Part shown: positions 33,690 through 42,380 of the stretch, in pieces
How the letters are laid out: each line of letters opens with the position of its first letter
Numbering within the stretch: position 1 is the stretch's first letter
NCBI GenBank assembly: GCA_036403235.1
Contig: DASWRI010000053.1
Location: 1 to 64,000 of the forward strand
From: JBGTFE01 sp036403235
GTDB lineage: Bacteria > Acidobacteriota > Blastocatellia > Pyrinomonadales > Pyrinomonadaceae
Direction of reading: 5' to 3'
DNA: 64,000 nt
Made by a program: the position numbers and the translations under genes
The notes under the pieces: generated by a model
Databases searched by the model: none
What the model saw: the letters and a program-made list of their open reading frames with translations, nothing else
Told to the model about the DNA's origin: nothing

Positions 33690-34526
33690 CTATTTGATTT
33701 CGATTTTTACGACGGCTTCGGCGCCCGAGCCGCTGATGTCCTGAACTTGAACGATAAATTCGCCGTTGTCGTTTAATACGGCGAGAAAGCCGCGCGCGGT
33801 TTCGTTGACGTCGGCCGCGCCTCTGACGAGCTTGACGGCGACGTTTTTGGCGTCGGTCGAGATAGTCAAAGTCTGCCCGACGCGTCCCGATACGACGTAA
33901 CGTTTAAATTTTCCGCTCGGAATGCTGACGTTCAAATTGACGGAATTTTTGTCTTTTTCGAACGTCACCGGAGTCGACGGGTAAAGGTCGCGTTTTGCGG
34001 GAACGCCGACTTCGACTAACTCTCTGCCGTTCCATTTGTAGTTGGTCGTCACGATAAATTCGGGACAGCAGGCGTAGCCGGTTTCATCGACGGCGTATCT
34101 TTCCAAAACGAACATTCCTTTTTCGACTTTCGCCGACCGGAGGCCGCCCTGCGCGCGGTCGCCGCCCTGAATGCGAGCCAGCAGCACGGGTTTGTCGTTT
34201 TTCATCGTATAGACAAAACCTTCGGACGTGTAGCCTTCGCCGCCGAGATTGCAATACGTCAAAGCAAACGCCTCGTCTTTCCCGTCGCCGTTAAAATCGC
34301 CGTAGCTGAGCGCAAAAACTTTGAAATAGAGGCGGCTGACGTCGTCGCCGGTTTGTTTTTCTTCCAGAAATTCGCTGTTTTTAACGGTGATGTCGCGCGT
34401 GTCTTCGGCGGCGCAGTAAGGCTTGTAGGTGAAATTGTTGAAATCAACCTGACGGATGCTGCTTTGAGCGTAAGCCAGAAAGTTAAAAGTTAGCAGAAAT
34501 AGACTCGTTAAGATAACTTTTTTCAT
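33690..34526 (-). CDS. Secreted protein of unknown function with a DFNGDGKDE loop
   Basis: 278 residues with signal peptide (KKVILTSLFLLTFNFLAYAQ). Residues about 70-90 contain ALSYGDFNGDGKDEAFALTY, a single FG-GAP-like, possibly calcium-binding loop, followed by a beta-rich domain. The C-terminal 80 residues (VSGRVGQTLTISTDAKNVAVKL) look like a pre-peptidase C-terminal type beta-sandwich with a closing VVKIEIK strand. Cys pair ACCPEF in the centre. No enzyme motif recognised. Confidence 0.7.
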   Translation of the reverse strand: MKKVILTSLFLLTFNFLAYAQSSIRQVDFNNFTYKPYCAAEDTRDITVKNSEFLEEKQTGDDVSRLYFKVFALSYGDFNGDGKDEAFALTYCNLGGEGYTSEGFVYTMKNDKPVLLARIQGGDRAQGGLRSAKVEKGMFVLERYAVDETGYACCPEFIVTTNYKWNGRELVEVGVPAKRDLYPSTPVTFEKDKNSVNLNVSIPSGKFKRYVVSGRVGQTLTISTDAKNVAVKLVRGAADVNETARGFLAVLNDNGEFIVQVQDISGSGAEAVVKIEIK

Positions 34527-34648
34527 AAATCCCGTGTTCGGTTTGTAAAATTATAACGAAAATGAGACGTAATGAAAATTATCTTTTGCGCGAAAAATTC
34601 AAAAAATTGACGATAAAAAACAAATTCAAACGTGTGTGTTCGCAAAAA

Positions 34649-35932
34649 CTATCTTCGAAAGACAATCTTTCCGCCGACAATCGTCGCGACCGCCGCGCCC
34701 GTAAAATGCCAGTTATCAAACGGCGTGTTGCGCGATTTCGATTTTGAATCGGAATTTTTATACGTCCATTCGAGCTGCGGGTCGAGAATCGTCACGTCGG
34801 CAACCGAACCAGGCTTTAGCGTTCCTCGATTTTTCAAACGGAAAATTTTTGCCGGATTGGCGGAGCAAAGCTCGACCAGACGAGCCAAATCGATGATTCC
34901 CTTATGAACGAGTTCTTTAAAAGCGAGGCCGATGGCCGTTTCCAGGCCGGTGATGCCAAACGGCGCGCTGTCGTATTCGAGCGCTTTTTCGTCGGCGTGA
35001 TGCGGCGCGTGGTCGGTTGCGATGGCATCAATCGTGCCGTCTTTGATTGCTTCGAGAATCGCTTCGAGATGTTCTTCGCTTCGCAGCGGCGGCGACATTT
35101 TCGTGTTCGTGTCGTAGCCTTCGACGGCCGCGTCGGTCAGAGTAAAATGATGCGGCGCGACTTCGCAGGTGACGTTTATGCCTTCCGCTTTGGCGAGGCG
35201 AATGGCTTGCAGAGCGTTTCTGGTCGAAATATGCGCGATGTGAATGTGCGCGCCGGTTTCCTTGGCCAGAATAATGTCGCGCACGGCGTCGATTTCTTCG
35301 GCGAGCGCGGGCATTCCTTTTAAGCCGAGCAGAAGCGAAAGTTTTCCTTCGTGCATGACGCTGCCCGAAGATAGAGATTTGTCTTCGCAATGGTCGACGA
35401 CGGGCAAATCGAAATCTCTCGCATACTGCATCGCGCGGCGCATCATTCCGGCGTTCGGAACGGGACGGCCGTCGTCGGAGACGGCAACCGCGCCCGCCGC
35501 TTTCATCTCGCCCATTTCGGCCAATTCCGCCCCGCTCGATTCCTTTGTAATCGCGCCGACCGGAAAGACGTTAGCCAGCCCGGCGCGTTCCGACTGCTCA
35601 ATCATATAGCGCGTAATGGCCGCGTTGTCGTTTATCGGATTCGTATTCGGCATCGGGCAGACGCTCGTCCAGCCGCCTGCCACCGCCGCGGCCGCGCCCG
35701 ACGCAATCGTTTCCTTATGCTCCTGTCCCGGCTCGCGCAAATGAACGTGCAAATCGATAAACCCGGGCGCGACAATCAAACCGGCAGCGTCAAAAAGTTC
35801 CGCGTCTTCGGGCGCAGATTCGTTTTGAGCGAGCCAGGCGATAACCCGCCCGCCTTCGATTAAAAGATTTTTTCCGCTGTTTTGATTTTCCGAAGGGTCA
35901 ATCAAATGACCGTTTTTGATTAAAAGTTTCAT
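34649..35932 (-). CDS. pyrC: Dihydroorotase (class I)
   Basis: 427 residues, catalysing carbamoyl-aspartate cyclisation to dihydroorotate, the third step of pyrimidine synthesis. Visible metal-binding and signature residues are His62-x-His64 in DLHVHLREPGQEHKE, the later DHCED, HIAHIST and the catalytic Asp in AIATDHAPHHADEK. Length and motifs match the bacterial class I (PyrC-type, amidohydrolase) enzyme. It is the last gene of the minus-strand pyrR-pyrB-pyrC run, separated from pyrB by a membrane protein gene. Confidence 0.95.
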   Translation of the reverse strand: MKLLIKNGHLIDPSENQNSGKNLLIEGGRVIAWLAQNESAPEDAELFDAAGLIVAPGFIDLHVHLREPGQEHKETIASGAAAAVAGGWTSVCPMPNTNPINDNAAITRYMIEQSERAGLANVFPVGAITKESSGAELAEMGEMKAAGAVAVSDDGRPVPNAGMMRRAMQYARDFDLPVVDHCEDKSLSSGSVMHEGKLSLLLGLKGMPALAEEIDAVRDIILAKETGAHIHIAHISTRNALQAIRLAKAEGINVTCEVAPHHFTLTDAAVEGYDTNTKMSPPLRSEEHLEAILEAIKDGTIDAIATDHAPHHADEKALEYDSAPFGITGLETAIGLAFKELVHKGIIDLARLVELCSANPAKIFRLKNRGTLKPGSVADVTILDPQLEWTYKNSDSKSKSRNTPFDNWHFTGAAVATIVGGKIVFRR

Positions 35933-36042
35933 CCAATTAAAGATTGTAAATATAAGCGACGTTACTGCCTTTGTTTTTGAGGCAGAGTTTCTTCATCCGG
36001 TTTATTTTATCAATATCTTTGCGTGTCTTCCTCGTCGCCGTT

Positions 36043-36978
36043 CTACTTTTCTTTTATTAGATTGAGTTCGAGCGCCGACAGTTTTTGCTGTATTTCATCG
36101 TCTATTTCCATGTTTGTGATAATCGGCGTGAATTCGGTCGATTTGCCTGTTCCGAAATGATAATGAAATGTGCTGCCGCCGCCGGGCGTGTACCTGCCGA
36201 AGTGCCATTTGCCCTTTGTTCCGGGCTTGATGCTGGCGCGTTCGATACACACATACCGGCTGGCGAGACACGGGCATTGCGATACGCGAACCAGCGCGTA
36301 TGAGTCCGATACCTGATTGCGCCGACCGAGCGTTGCCAAACCCTCGAGGCGTCCCCGCATCAATTGTTCCGCCGCCGAATCGATTCCTTTGTCATTCATC
36401 TCAAACGAGGAGACTTCTTTCGTCCATTCGCCGCATCTTTCGCAGAAAGGTATTTCCGAATCGAGTTCTCCCGTAAAGTAAACAATGAACAGATACAGCG
36501 TTACCGCCTCAAGCGACCACCAGAACCAGCTTGACCAGCCCCTGTATGCCGCAAGCTCGACGACGGCGCGCACAAGCCCGAGCGGCGACCTTGTCCAGGA
36601 CGTGAAAATGCTGGTGAAGCTGTCGGCGTTCCCGCAATTAAGATATATCTGCCACGAAGCGTAAAACCCGAGCGCACCGACAAGCAGAGCAATCGGCTTC
36701 CGAAGCCGCCGCATTCTCACTTTTCCGAGACGGCAAATCAACTGCGCCGTCGCTGCCAGACCGAGCGCGAAAAGCGGCGGCAGCCAGAACAGCCAGCCTC
36801 GCTCCTCCATCACCTCTCCTATCAGATATTCAAAAAACGCGTAAATCGCACCAAGCACCGCCGCACCGGCTACGCCCAGAAACGGCAACCAGAAAAACAA
36901 ACCCGCTCCGACACGTTCGGCGGCTTGGTAATACCGTGGCGCTCCGGGAGAATGAGTTTCGGCAGAAATCGCGTCCAT
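36043..36978 (-). CDS. Membrane protein of unknown function between pyrB and pyrC
   Basis: 311 residues if started at the ATG at 36978; the frame extends to 37041. Four hydrophobic segments fit membrane helices (VGAGLFFWLPFLGVAGAAVL, LFWLPPLFALGLAATAQLIC, PIALLVGALGFYASWQIYL, FWWSLEAVTLYLFIVYF). A soluble C-terminal region begins with a Cys pair (CERCGEW), has further Cys (SQCPCLASRYVC) and could bind a metal. The C-terminus is charged. No family recognised. It lies within the pyrimidine run on the same strand; whether it has a related role is unknown. Confidence 0.65.
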   Translation of the reverse strand: MDAISAETHSPGAPRYYQAAERVGAGLFFWLPFLGVAGAAVLGAIYAFFEYLIGEVMEERGWLFWLPPLFALGLAATAQLICRLGKVRMRRLRKPIALLVGALGFYASWQIYLNCGNADSFTSIFTSWTRSPLGLVRAVVELAAYRGWSSWFWWSLEAVTLYLFIVYFTGELDSEIPFCERCGEWTKEVSSFEMNDKGIDSAAEQLMRGRLEGLATLGRRNQVSDSYALVRVSQCPCLASRYVCIERASIKPGTKGKWHFGRYTPGGGSTFHYHFGTGKSTEFTPIITNMEIDDEIQQKLSALELNLIKEK

Positions 36979-37134
36979 ATTTTGTGTGATTGTATCACGA
37001 TACTGACGACCTTTTAGTGCAAATATCATAATTGAAAACACTTCGGCGCAAAGCCGCGTCTTTCTATTTTAAAGATTTGCGTTGATTAAAAGTTTGCTCG
37101 ATAAGTTGAAAAAATAGATACGGTTAAATGCTTA

Positions 37135-38079
37135 TTAGCTCGCAGCCGTTCCGCCCGTTGCCAGATACAAAACCGCCATCCGCACCGCAACGCCGTATTT
37201 TACCTGGTCTAAAATCAAGCTCCGCGAGCTGTCCGCGACGTCCGAAGAAATCTCGATGCCGCGATTCATCGGGCCCGGGTGAAGCACGATGGCGTCAGGA
37301 CGCGCGAGATTCAGGCGTTCCTGCGTCAGGCCGAAATGAACGGCGTATTCGCGCAAAGTCGGGAAAAAAGCCGAATCCTGCCGCTCGCGCTGAATCCGCA
37401 AAATCATCACCACGTCAGCGCCTTCGATGGATTCCTCGACGGTTTTTGAAACGAACAGATTTTTCTCGACCAGATGCGCAAAATCGTCCGGCACGAGCGG
37501 TTTCGGCCCGGCGACGCGAATCTGCGCGCCGAGCTTTGTCAAAAGGTGTATATTCGAACGCGCGACGCGGCTGTGCAGAATGTCGCCGATAATCGCGACG
37601 TTCAGGCCTTCGATTTTCTTTTTGTGTTCGCGAATCGTCATCGCGTCGAGAAGCGCCTGCGTCGGATGTTCATTTGCGCCGTCTCCGGCGTTAACGACCG
37701 CCGCGCGGCTCACCTTTGCGAGCTGGTGCGGAACGCCCGCGCTCGAGTGGCGAACGACGATGCAGTCGGGCTGCATCGCGTCGAGATTCAAAGCCGTGTC
37801 GATTAAAGTTTCGCCTTTTGAAAGACTCGAAGAAGCGACGCTGATGTTGACCGCGTCGGCCGAGAGACGTTTGGCGGCAAGCTCAAAACTGGTGCGCGTG
37901 CGCGTCGAAGATTCGAAAAAAAGATTGATGACGGTTTTTCCTCTGAGTGTCGGGACTTTTTTGATTTCGCGATTGGAAATCTCGCGAAAATTTTCGGCGG
38001 TGTCCAATATTCCGACGATTTCGGCGGCGGAAAGATTCCGGATTCCGAGTAAATCCCTGCGGCGAAAAGGTTTGTCCAT
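37135..38079 (-). CDS. pyrB: Aspartate carbamoyltransferase catalytic subunit
   Basis: 314 residues from the ATG at 38079. It condenses carbamoyl phosphate with aspartate, the committed step of pyrimidine synthesis. The carbamoyl-phosphate loop FESSTRTRTSFELAAKRL, the central HPTQALLDAMTI and the late HPGPMNRGIEI are diagnostic. An in-frame TTG at 38112, overlapping the upstream gene's stop, is an alternative start and would add a hydrophobic RLFYYVKK stretch. No pyrI regulatory subunit is present in the window. Confidence 0.94.
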   Translation of the reverse strand: MDKPFRRRDLLGIRNLSAAEIVGILDTAENFREISNREIKKVPTLRGKTVINLFFESSTRTRTSFELAAKRLSADAVNISVASSSLSKGETLIDTALNLDAMQPDCIVVRHSSAGVPHQLAKVSRAAVVNAGDGANEHPTQALLDAMTIREHKKKIEGLNVAIIGDILHSRVARSNIHLLTKLGAQIRVAGPKPLVPDDFAHLVEKNLFVSKTVEESIEGADVVMILRIQRERQDSAFFPTLREYAVHFGLTQERLNLARPDAIVLHPGPMNRGIEISSDVADSSRSLILDQVKYGVAVRMAVLYLATGGTAAS

Positions 38080-38108
38080 TTTTTTTACATAATAAAAAAG
38101 GCGATTAA

Positions 38109-38555
38109 TCAATCGCCCGCTTCATAGGAAAATTTTACGTTGGCGGAAGCAATTTTTTTCTTGCCCCGATATTTCGTCAGAGTACCTTTCAGCAAAACTT
38201 CGCCGTTCGGCTGAAGCTCGGGAAAATCGCCGAGTTTGGTAAAAGCTCCGACAAATTTATAACTGATGTTGCCGACGCTTTTGGTTGAAAACGTTAAATT
38301 TTTTCCGCTCAGGCTCGGTTTCATCAATTTATAATCAATAGCTCTTTTGCTTTTCATTCGAATCAAGCCGTAAAACTTTGGATTCTGCTGTTCGCCGTAA
38401 TCGCCGCCGAGATGAATCTCGGAAATGTCGGCAAAATCCTTTGTCGGTTTGACGATTGAATAATAGCCGAAAATATCAACTTTATCCTGAGCCAGCGCCG
38501 GAAGCGCGAAAGCACACAAAAAAATCGCAAAAAATAAAATTCGGAATTTTTTCAT
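38109..38555 (-). CDS. Secreted protein of unknown function between pyrR and pyrB
   Basis: 148 residues with signal peptide (KFRILFFAIFLCAFALPALAQ). The mature domain is beta-rich and basic (FYGLIRMKSKRAIDYKLMKP, TLTKYRGKKKIASANVKFSYE). No family recognised. It lies only 15 bases downstream of pyrR and its stop adjoins pyrB, so it is embedded in the pyrimidine operon although it is exported, an odd association. Confidence 0.7.
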   Translation of the reverse strand: MKKFRILFFAIFLCAFALPALAQDKVDIFGYYSIVKPTKDFADISEIHLGGDYGEQQNPKFYGLIRMKSKRAIDYKLMKPSLSGKNLTFSTKSVGNISYKFVGAFTKLGDFPELQPNGEVLLKGTLTKYRGKKKIASANVKFSYEAGD

Positions 38556-38569
38556 CTAAAAATCTCCAT

Positions 38570-39139
38570 TTATTCAGCCGGGCGCTCAAAAATCCCGACG
38601 GCTTCGGCGTCATCGTATTCTTTGAGCATTACCTTGATAATCTCGGTCTGCTTGGTCGGAACTAATTTGCCGACAAAATCCGCCTGAATCGGCAGCTCGC
38701 GATGCTCGCGCCCGCGGTCGATTAAAACGGCGAGCTGAACCCGGCGCGGGCGGCCGAAATCCATCAACTGGTCGAGCGCGGCGCGAATCGTCCGGCCGGT
38801 GTAAAGCACGTCATCGACGAGAACGATGTTTTTGTCTTCGATGTCGGCGTCGAGCTCGGTTCGGTTGACAATCGGACTGGCGCCGACGGTCGATAAATCG
38901 TCGCGATAAAGCGTGATGTCGATGATGCCGTAAAGCGGTTTTTCGCCTTCCAATTCCTCGATTTTTTTGACGATTCTTTCCGCCAGAGGCACGCCGCGCC
39001 GGCGAATCCCGACGATATACAAATTTTTCGCGCCCTGATTTTCCTCGACAATCTCCGAGGCCAATCTCGACAAAGCGCGTTTCATCCGCGCGCTGTCCAT
39101 AATTCGCGATTTTTCGACTAAATTAAATTCATCTGCCAT
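38570..39139 (-). CDS. pyrR: PyrR bifunctional regulator / uracil phosphoribosyltransferase
   Basis: 189 residues from the ATG at 39139. PyrR binds UMP/UTP-dependent sites in pyr mRNA and also has uracil phosphoribosyltransferase activity. The PRPP-binding motif VLVDDVLYTGRTIRAALDQL is at about residues 95-115, and YIVGIRRRGVPLAERI and VQLAVLIDRGREHRELPI match the family. A TTG at 39172 would extend it by 11 residues without support. It is the first gene of the minus-strand pyr run; no PyrR binding loop was identified by eye. Confidence 0.93.
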   Translation of the reverse strand: MADEFNLVEKSRIMDSARMKRALSRLASEIVEENQGAKNLYIVGIRRRGVPLAERIVKKIEELEGEKPLYGIIDITLYRDDLSTVGASPIVNRTELDADIEDKNIVLVDDVLYTGRTIRAALDQLMDFGRPRRVQLAVLIDRGREHRELPIQADFVGKLVPTKQTEIIKVMLKEYDDAEAVGIFERPAE

Positions 39140-39166
39140 TCTGAGTGCAAATCGTAACACTGCGGA

Positions 39167-39230
39167 GTTCAAAGTTCAAAGTTTAATGCTCAAAGTTTTC
39201 ACATTTTTAATTTATCATTTAACATTTACC
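39167..39230. repeat. Two heptamer tracts in front of pyrD
   Basis: First tract: GTTCAAA at 39167 and 39174, GTTTAAT at 39181, GCTCAAA at 39188. Second tract: ATTTATC at 39210, ATTTAAC at 39217, ATTTACC at 39224. They occupy most of the 100-base divergent pyrR-pyrD promoter region and end 9 bases before the pyrD ATG. Confidence 0.7.
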
Positions 39231-39239
39231 GGACAAGCA

Positions 39240-40328
39240 ATGTCGAAATTCTATCAAAATCTGATTCGCCCGATGCTTTTTCGTATGCAGCCTGAAACGG
39301 CGCACGAGCTCGGCATCGCCGCGCTCAAAATCGGTTTCGGCTCAACATCGGCGCAGGATTTTTTAGCCAAACGATTTGCCGCCGAGTCGTTTGGCGAGCT
39401 TGAAAGATTCGGCTTAAACTTTAAAAATCCGCTCGGCATCGCCGCCGGATTCGATAAAAACGGCATGGTCGTCAATCAGCTCGCCGCGTTCGGCTTCGGA
39501 TTTGTCGAGGTCGGAACAGTAACTTTTTATCCGCAGAAGGGAAATGAAAAGCCCCGGCTTTTTCGTCTGCCCGAAGACAAAGCCTTGATAAACCGGCTCG
39601 GATTTAATAATGAAGGAGCGCCGAAAATTGTTGAAAGACTCAAAAAAATCCAACCGAATTGCATTTTGGGAATAAACATCGGGAAAAACAAAGACGTTCC
39701 GAACGAAGAAGCGACCGAAAACTATCTGCAGAGTTTTGAGCTGGCGCACGATGTTGCAGATTATATCGCCGTCAATGTTTCGAGCCCGAACACGCCGAAC
39801 TTGCGTGAGTTACAGCAAGCCGACAATCTGGAAAATCTGCTTTCGGCTCTGCAAAAACGCAATCAGGAGCTTTCCGAAAAACCTCTGCTCGTCAAAATCG
39901 CGCCCGATTTGCTGGAAGCGGAAATCGAAGCGATTGTCGATATCGCTCAAAAACTAAATCTTTCCGGCCTTATTGCGACCAACACGACCGTTAAAAGAGA
40001 AAATCTGAAAACAAAAATTGATGAAAGCGGCGGCTTGAGCGGAAAGCCTTTGCAAGACACGTCGAACAAAATTATCGGAAAAATCTACAAATATTCGAAA
40101 GGAAATCTGCCGATTATCGGCGTCGGCGGGATTTTTTCGGCCGAAGACGCGTTTGAAAAAATCGCTTCGGGCGCGTCGCTGCTTCAGGCTTACACGGGTT
40201 TTATTTATCAGGGAATCGGCTTTGCTCGCGATATAAATTCAGGTTTGAAAAAGATTTTAGAGAAAAAAGGTTTGAAGAATTTAGACGAAGCCGTCGGAAT
40301 AAAAAGCGATTTCAGCTCCCAAGTCTAA
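39240..40328 (+). CDS. pyrD: Dihydroorotate dehydrogenase, class 2 (quinone)
   Basis: 362 residues from the ATG at 39240 (the frame reaches 39186). Oxidises dihydroorotate to orotate with FMN and passes electrons to membrane quinone. The N-terminal amphipathic segment (KFYQNLIRPMLFRMQPETAHEL) is the membrane-associated extension of class 2. Further hallmarks are NPLGIAAGFDKNG, FVEVGTVTFYPQKGNEKPRL, NRLGFNNEG, the catalytic-loop VNVSSPNTPNLRELQ with the class 2 Ser, and IGVGGIFSAEDAFEKI. The gene is divergent from pyrR and is followed by a heptamer element. Confidence 0.94.
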   Translation: MSKFYQNLIRPMLFRMQPETAHELGIAALKIGFGSTSAQDFLAKRFAAESFGELERFGLNFKNPLGIAAGFDKNGMVVNQLAAFGFGFVEVGTVTFYPQKGNEKPRLFRLPEDKALINRLGFNNEGAPKIVERLKKIQPNCILGINIGKNKDVPNEEATENYLQSFELAHDVADYIAVNVSSPNTPNLRELQQADNLENLLSALQKRNQELSEKPLLVKIAPDLLEAEIEAIVDIAQKLNLSGLIATNTTVKRENLKTKIDESGGLSGKPLQDTSNKIIGKIYKYSKGNLPIIGVGGIFSAEDAFEKIASGASLLQAYTGFIYQGIGFARDINSGLKKILEKKGLKNLDEAVGIKSDFSSQV

Positions 40329-40386
40329 AGCCTCAGGCCAGGTTTCTTTTATTACTTTGGACTTGAGACTTGGGACTTGGGACTTC
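40318..40386. repeat. Heptamer repeat and inverted repeat after pyrD
   Basis: GGACTTG at 40359 and 40373, AGACTTG at 40366 and GGACTTC at 40380, in 7-bp phase. CCCAAGTC at 40318-40325, overlapping the pyrD stop, can pair with GACTTGGG in this tract. Confidence 0.7.
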
Positions 40387-40471
40387 TTCCGGTTTGACAC
40401 GCGAAACTCAGAAGCTATAATAAATTCTTTGCCTTTTGCGCTGTTTGAATTGAAAGTTTATTCTGTTTGCA

Positions 40472-40987
40472 ATGATTGTTGATTTAGCCAGTTCGGGAAA
40501 TGCGTTAATGCCTTTCAGTTTTTCGATTCAGCCCGCCGAGATTGATTTGGAAAACGACGGCGTAAACTTGAAAAGCGCCGTTCTGGTCGAAGGCGAATTA
40601 AAAAAAGGAATTGTCCAGACGGACGTCAGCGGAACGATTTCCGCGCTGACTTTGGTCGAATGCACGCGCTGTTTGACGGAAATTGAGCAGAATTTGGAAT
40701 TTTCGTTTGACGCGACGTTTGTCTTTCCGGAAAACTTCACGGAAGCAAAAGAAGCCGAGTTAAAAGACGCGGATTTAAACGTTTCGATACTCGAGACAAG
40801 CGAAATCGATTTGAGCGAGCTCGCCCGCGAACAGATTTTATTAAATCTGCCCGAGCAGGTTTTATGCACCGAAGACTGCAAAGGTTTGTGCGAAAAATGC
40901 GGCGCAAACCGAAATTTGATAAATTGTAATTGTGAAGAAAAAGAGATTGACCCGAGATGGTCGGCTCTGAAGAATTTAAAAAGTTAA
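40472..40987 (+). CDS. yceD: YceD family (DUF177) protein
   Basis: 171 residues. The central LVECTRCLTEIEQNLEFSFDATFVF and the C-terminal Cys cluster (LCTEDCKGLCEKCGANRN) with EIDPRWSALKNLK at the end are diagnostic of the YceD/DUF177 family. The gene is almost always next to rpmF, as here, and has been linked to 23S rRNA maturation in plants and bacteria. First gene of the yceD-rpmF-fab run. Confidence 0.9.
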   Translation: MIVDLASSGNALMPFSFSIQPAEIDLENDGVNLKSAVLVEGELKKGIVQTDVSGTISALTLVECTRCLTEIEQNLEFSFDATFVFPENFTEAKEAELKDADLNVSILETSEIDLSELAREQILLNLPEQVLCTEDCKGLCEKCGANRNLINCNCEEKEIDPRWSALKNLKS

Positions 40988-40996
40988 TACATCGAT

Positions 40997-41036
40997 TTTC
41001 GACCTTTGAATTTGAACTGAAATTCAAAGGTCGAAA
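40997..41036. repeat. 17-bp perfect inverted repeat between yceD and rpmF
   Basis: TTTCGACCTTTGAATTT (40997-41013) pairs perfectly with 41020-41036 over a 6-base loop. No T-run follows, so it is unlikely to be a simple terminator between co-directional genes. Confidence 0.8.
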
Positions 41037-41057
41037 GTTAAAATTTATAGAGGAATT

Positions 41058-41243
41058 ATGCCAAATCCAAAACGAAGACATTCGAAATCACGCACGCGCC
41101 AACGCCGCGCTCACGACGCGCTGAAAGTGCCGCAATTTTATATCGACAAAGACACGGGCGAAGCCAAAAAACCGCATCGCGTCGACGCGAAAACCGGAAC
41201 TTACAAAGGTCGTCAGATTTTAGAAGTCGCAGAAGAAGAATAG
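41058..41243 (+). CDS. rpmF: 50S ribosomal protein L32
   Basis: 61 residues beginning MPNPKRRHSKSRTRQRRAHDAL, the canonical L32 N-terminus. The rest (PHRVDAKTGTYKGRQIL) also fits. The zinc-binding Cys found in some L32 proteins are absent, so this is the Cys-free (C-minus) form. A GAGGAA Shine-Dalgarno precedes the ATG. Confidence 0.95.
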   Translation: MPNPKRRHSKSRTRQRRAHDALKVPQFYIDKDTGEAKKPHRVDAKTGTYKGRQILEVAEEE

Positions 41244-41251
41244 TTGATAGA

Positions 41252-41304
41252 GTTAGCCGAGTTACAGAGCTAGTTTTATTCGAAGACTCTGCAACTCGGC
41301 TAAC
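41252..41304. repeat. Inverted repeat between rpmF and fabH
   Basis: GTTAGCCGAGTT (41252-41263) pairs perfectly with AACTCGGCTAAC (41293-41304); after one mismatch the stem continues with CAGAG/CTCTG. Confidence 0.75.
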
Positions 41305-41321
41305 CCGGCAAACTTAATTTA

Positions 41322-42305
41322 ATGGGAAATAACGCAGGCATCATCGGGATGGGGCACGCTTATCCAAGCGGCATTTTGACGAATGCCGATTTGGAAAAAA
41401 TCGTCGAAACCAGCGATGAATGGATAACTTCGCGCACCGGCATCAAACAGCGTCATAAAGCCGCCGACAACGAATATACTTCGCAGTTCGGCGTTCTCGC
41501 CGCCCGTCAAGCACTAGAAAGAGCCAATCTAAAGCCGGAAGATATTGATATTATCATCTGCGCGACCACTACGCCCGACCAGATAATGCCTTCGACCGGC
41601 GCTTTGATTCAAGCGCAAATCGGCGCGACCAACGCCGCCGGAATGGACGTTTTTGCGGCCTGTTCCGGCTTTTTGTATGGCTTGACGATGATCGAATCGA
41701 TGATTCGAACAGGTCAGATTCGCCATGCGCTCGTCATCGGCGCGGAAGTTTTAACCAAATACGTCGATTATACAGACCGCTCGACGTGCGTCATTTTCGG
41801 CGACGGCGCGGGCGCTGCGGTGGTCGGCCCGGTTGAAGAAGGAAAAGGAATTTTAGCGACGAAAATTCGCTCGGACGGCCGCTACGAAGAACAGCTTTAT
41901 GCGCCCGGCGGCGGCACGAAGCTCGGCACATCGCACAAAACAATCGATGATGGAATGCATTTTTTCAAGATGAAAGGCAACGAGCTTTTTAAGGTCGCGG
42001 TGCGTTCGATGACCGAAATTTCAGGCGAAATGCTGGAAAAAGCCGGCTATACGGTCGACGATGTTGATTTGGTGATTCCGCATCAGGCAAATCAGCGCAT
42101 TACCGATGCCGTCGCGTCGCGTCTCGGCGTGCCGGAAGAAAAAGTTTATTCGAATATTGCCGAACTCGGAAATACTTCGTCGGCGTCGATTCCGATTGCG
42201 CTCGACGAATGTATCCAATCGGGAAAAATTAAAGAAGGCAGTCTGGTTTTGCTGACCGCTTTCGGCGGCGGCGTGACGTGGGGCGGAACTTTGGTTAGAT
42301 TTTGA
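41322..42305 (+). CDS. fabH: 3-oxoacyl-ACP synthase III
   Basis: 327 residues. Starts fatty acid synthesis by condensing acetyl-CoA (or a branched acyl-CoA) with malonyl-ACP. Catalytic Cys114 is in DVFAACSGFLYG, His in IPHQANQRI and Asn in ELGNTSSASIPIAL. The N-terminus IIGMGHAYPSGILTN and DEWITSRTGIKQRH are typical. The usual upstream neighbour plsX is absent. Confidence 0.95.
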   Translation: MGNNAGIIGMGHAYPSGILTNADLEKIVETSDEWITSRTGIKQRHKAADNEYTSQFGVLAARQALERANLKPEDIDIIICATTTPDQIMPSTGALIQAQIGATNAAGMDVFAACSGFLYGLTMIESMIRTGQIRHALVIGAEVLTKYVDYTDRSTCVIFGDGAGAAVVGPVEEGKGILATKIRSDGRYEEQLYAPGGGTKLGTSHKTIDDGMHFFKMKGNELFKVAVRSMTEISGEMLEKAGYTVDDVDLVIPHQANQRITDAVASRLGVPEEKVYSNIAELGNTSSASIPIALDECIQSGKIKEGSLVLLTAFGGGVTWGGTLVRF

Positions 42306-42311
42306 GAAAAC

Positions 42312-42374
42312 GGTTTTCGGCTTTTGGTTTCAGGTTTTTGCAAAAAACCGAAAACCTAAGGACCAAAAACCAGA
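42312..42374. repeat. Heptamer repeat forming an inverted repeat between fabH and fabD
   Basis: GGTTTTC (42312), GGCTTTT (42319), GGTTTCA (42326) and GGTTTTT (42333) are followed after a GC centre by the mirror set ACCGAAA (42347), ACCTAAG (42354), GACCAAA (42361) and AACCAGA (42368). It starts 7 bases after the fabH stop and ends 7 bases before the fabD start. Confidence 0.75.
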
Positions 42375-42380
42375 AATCGA

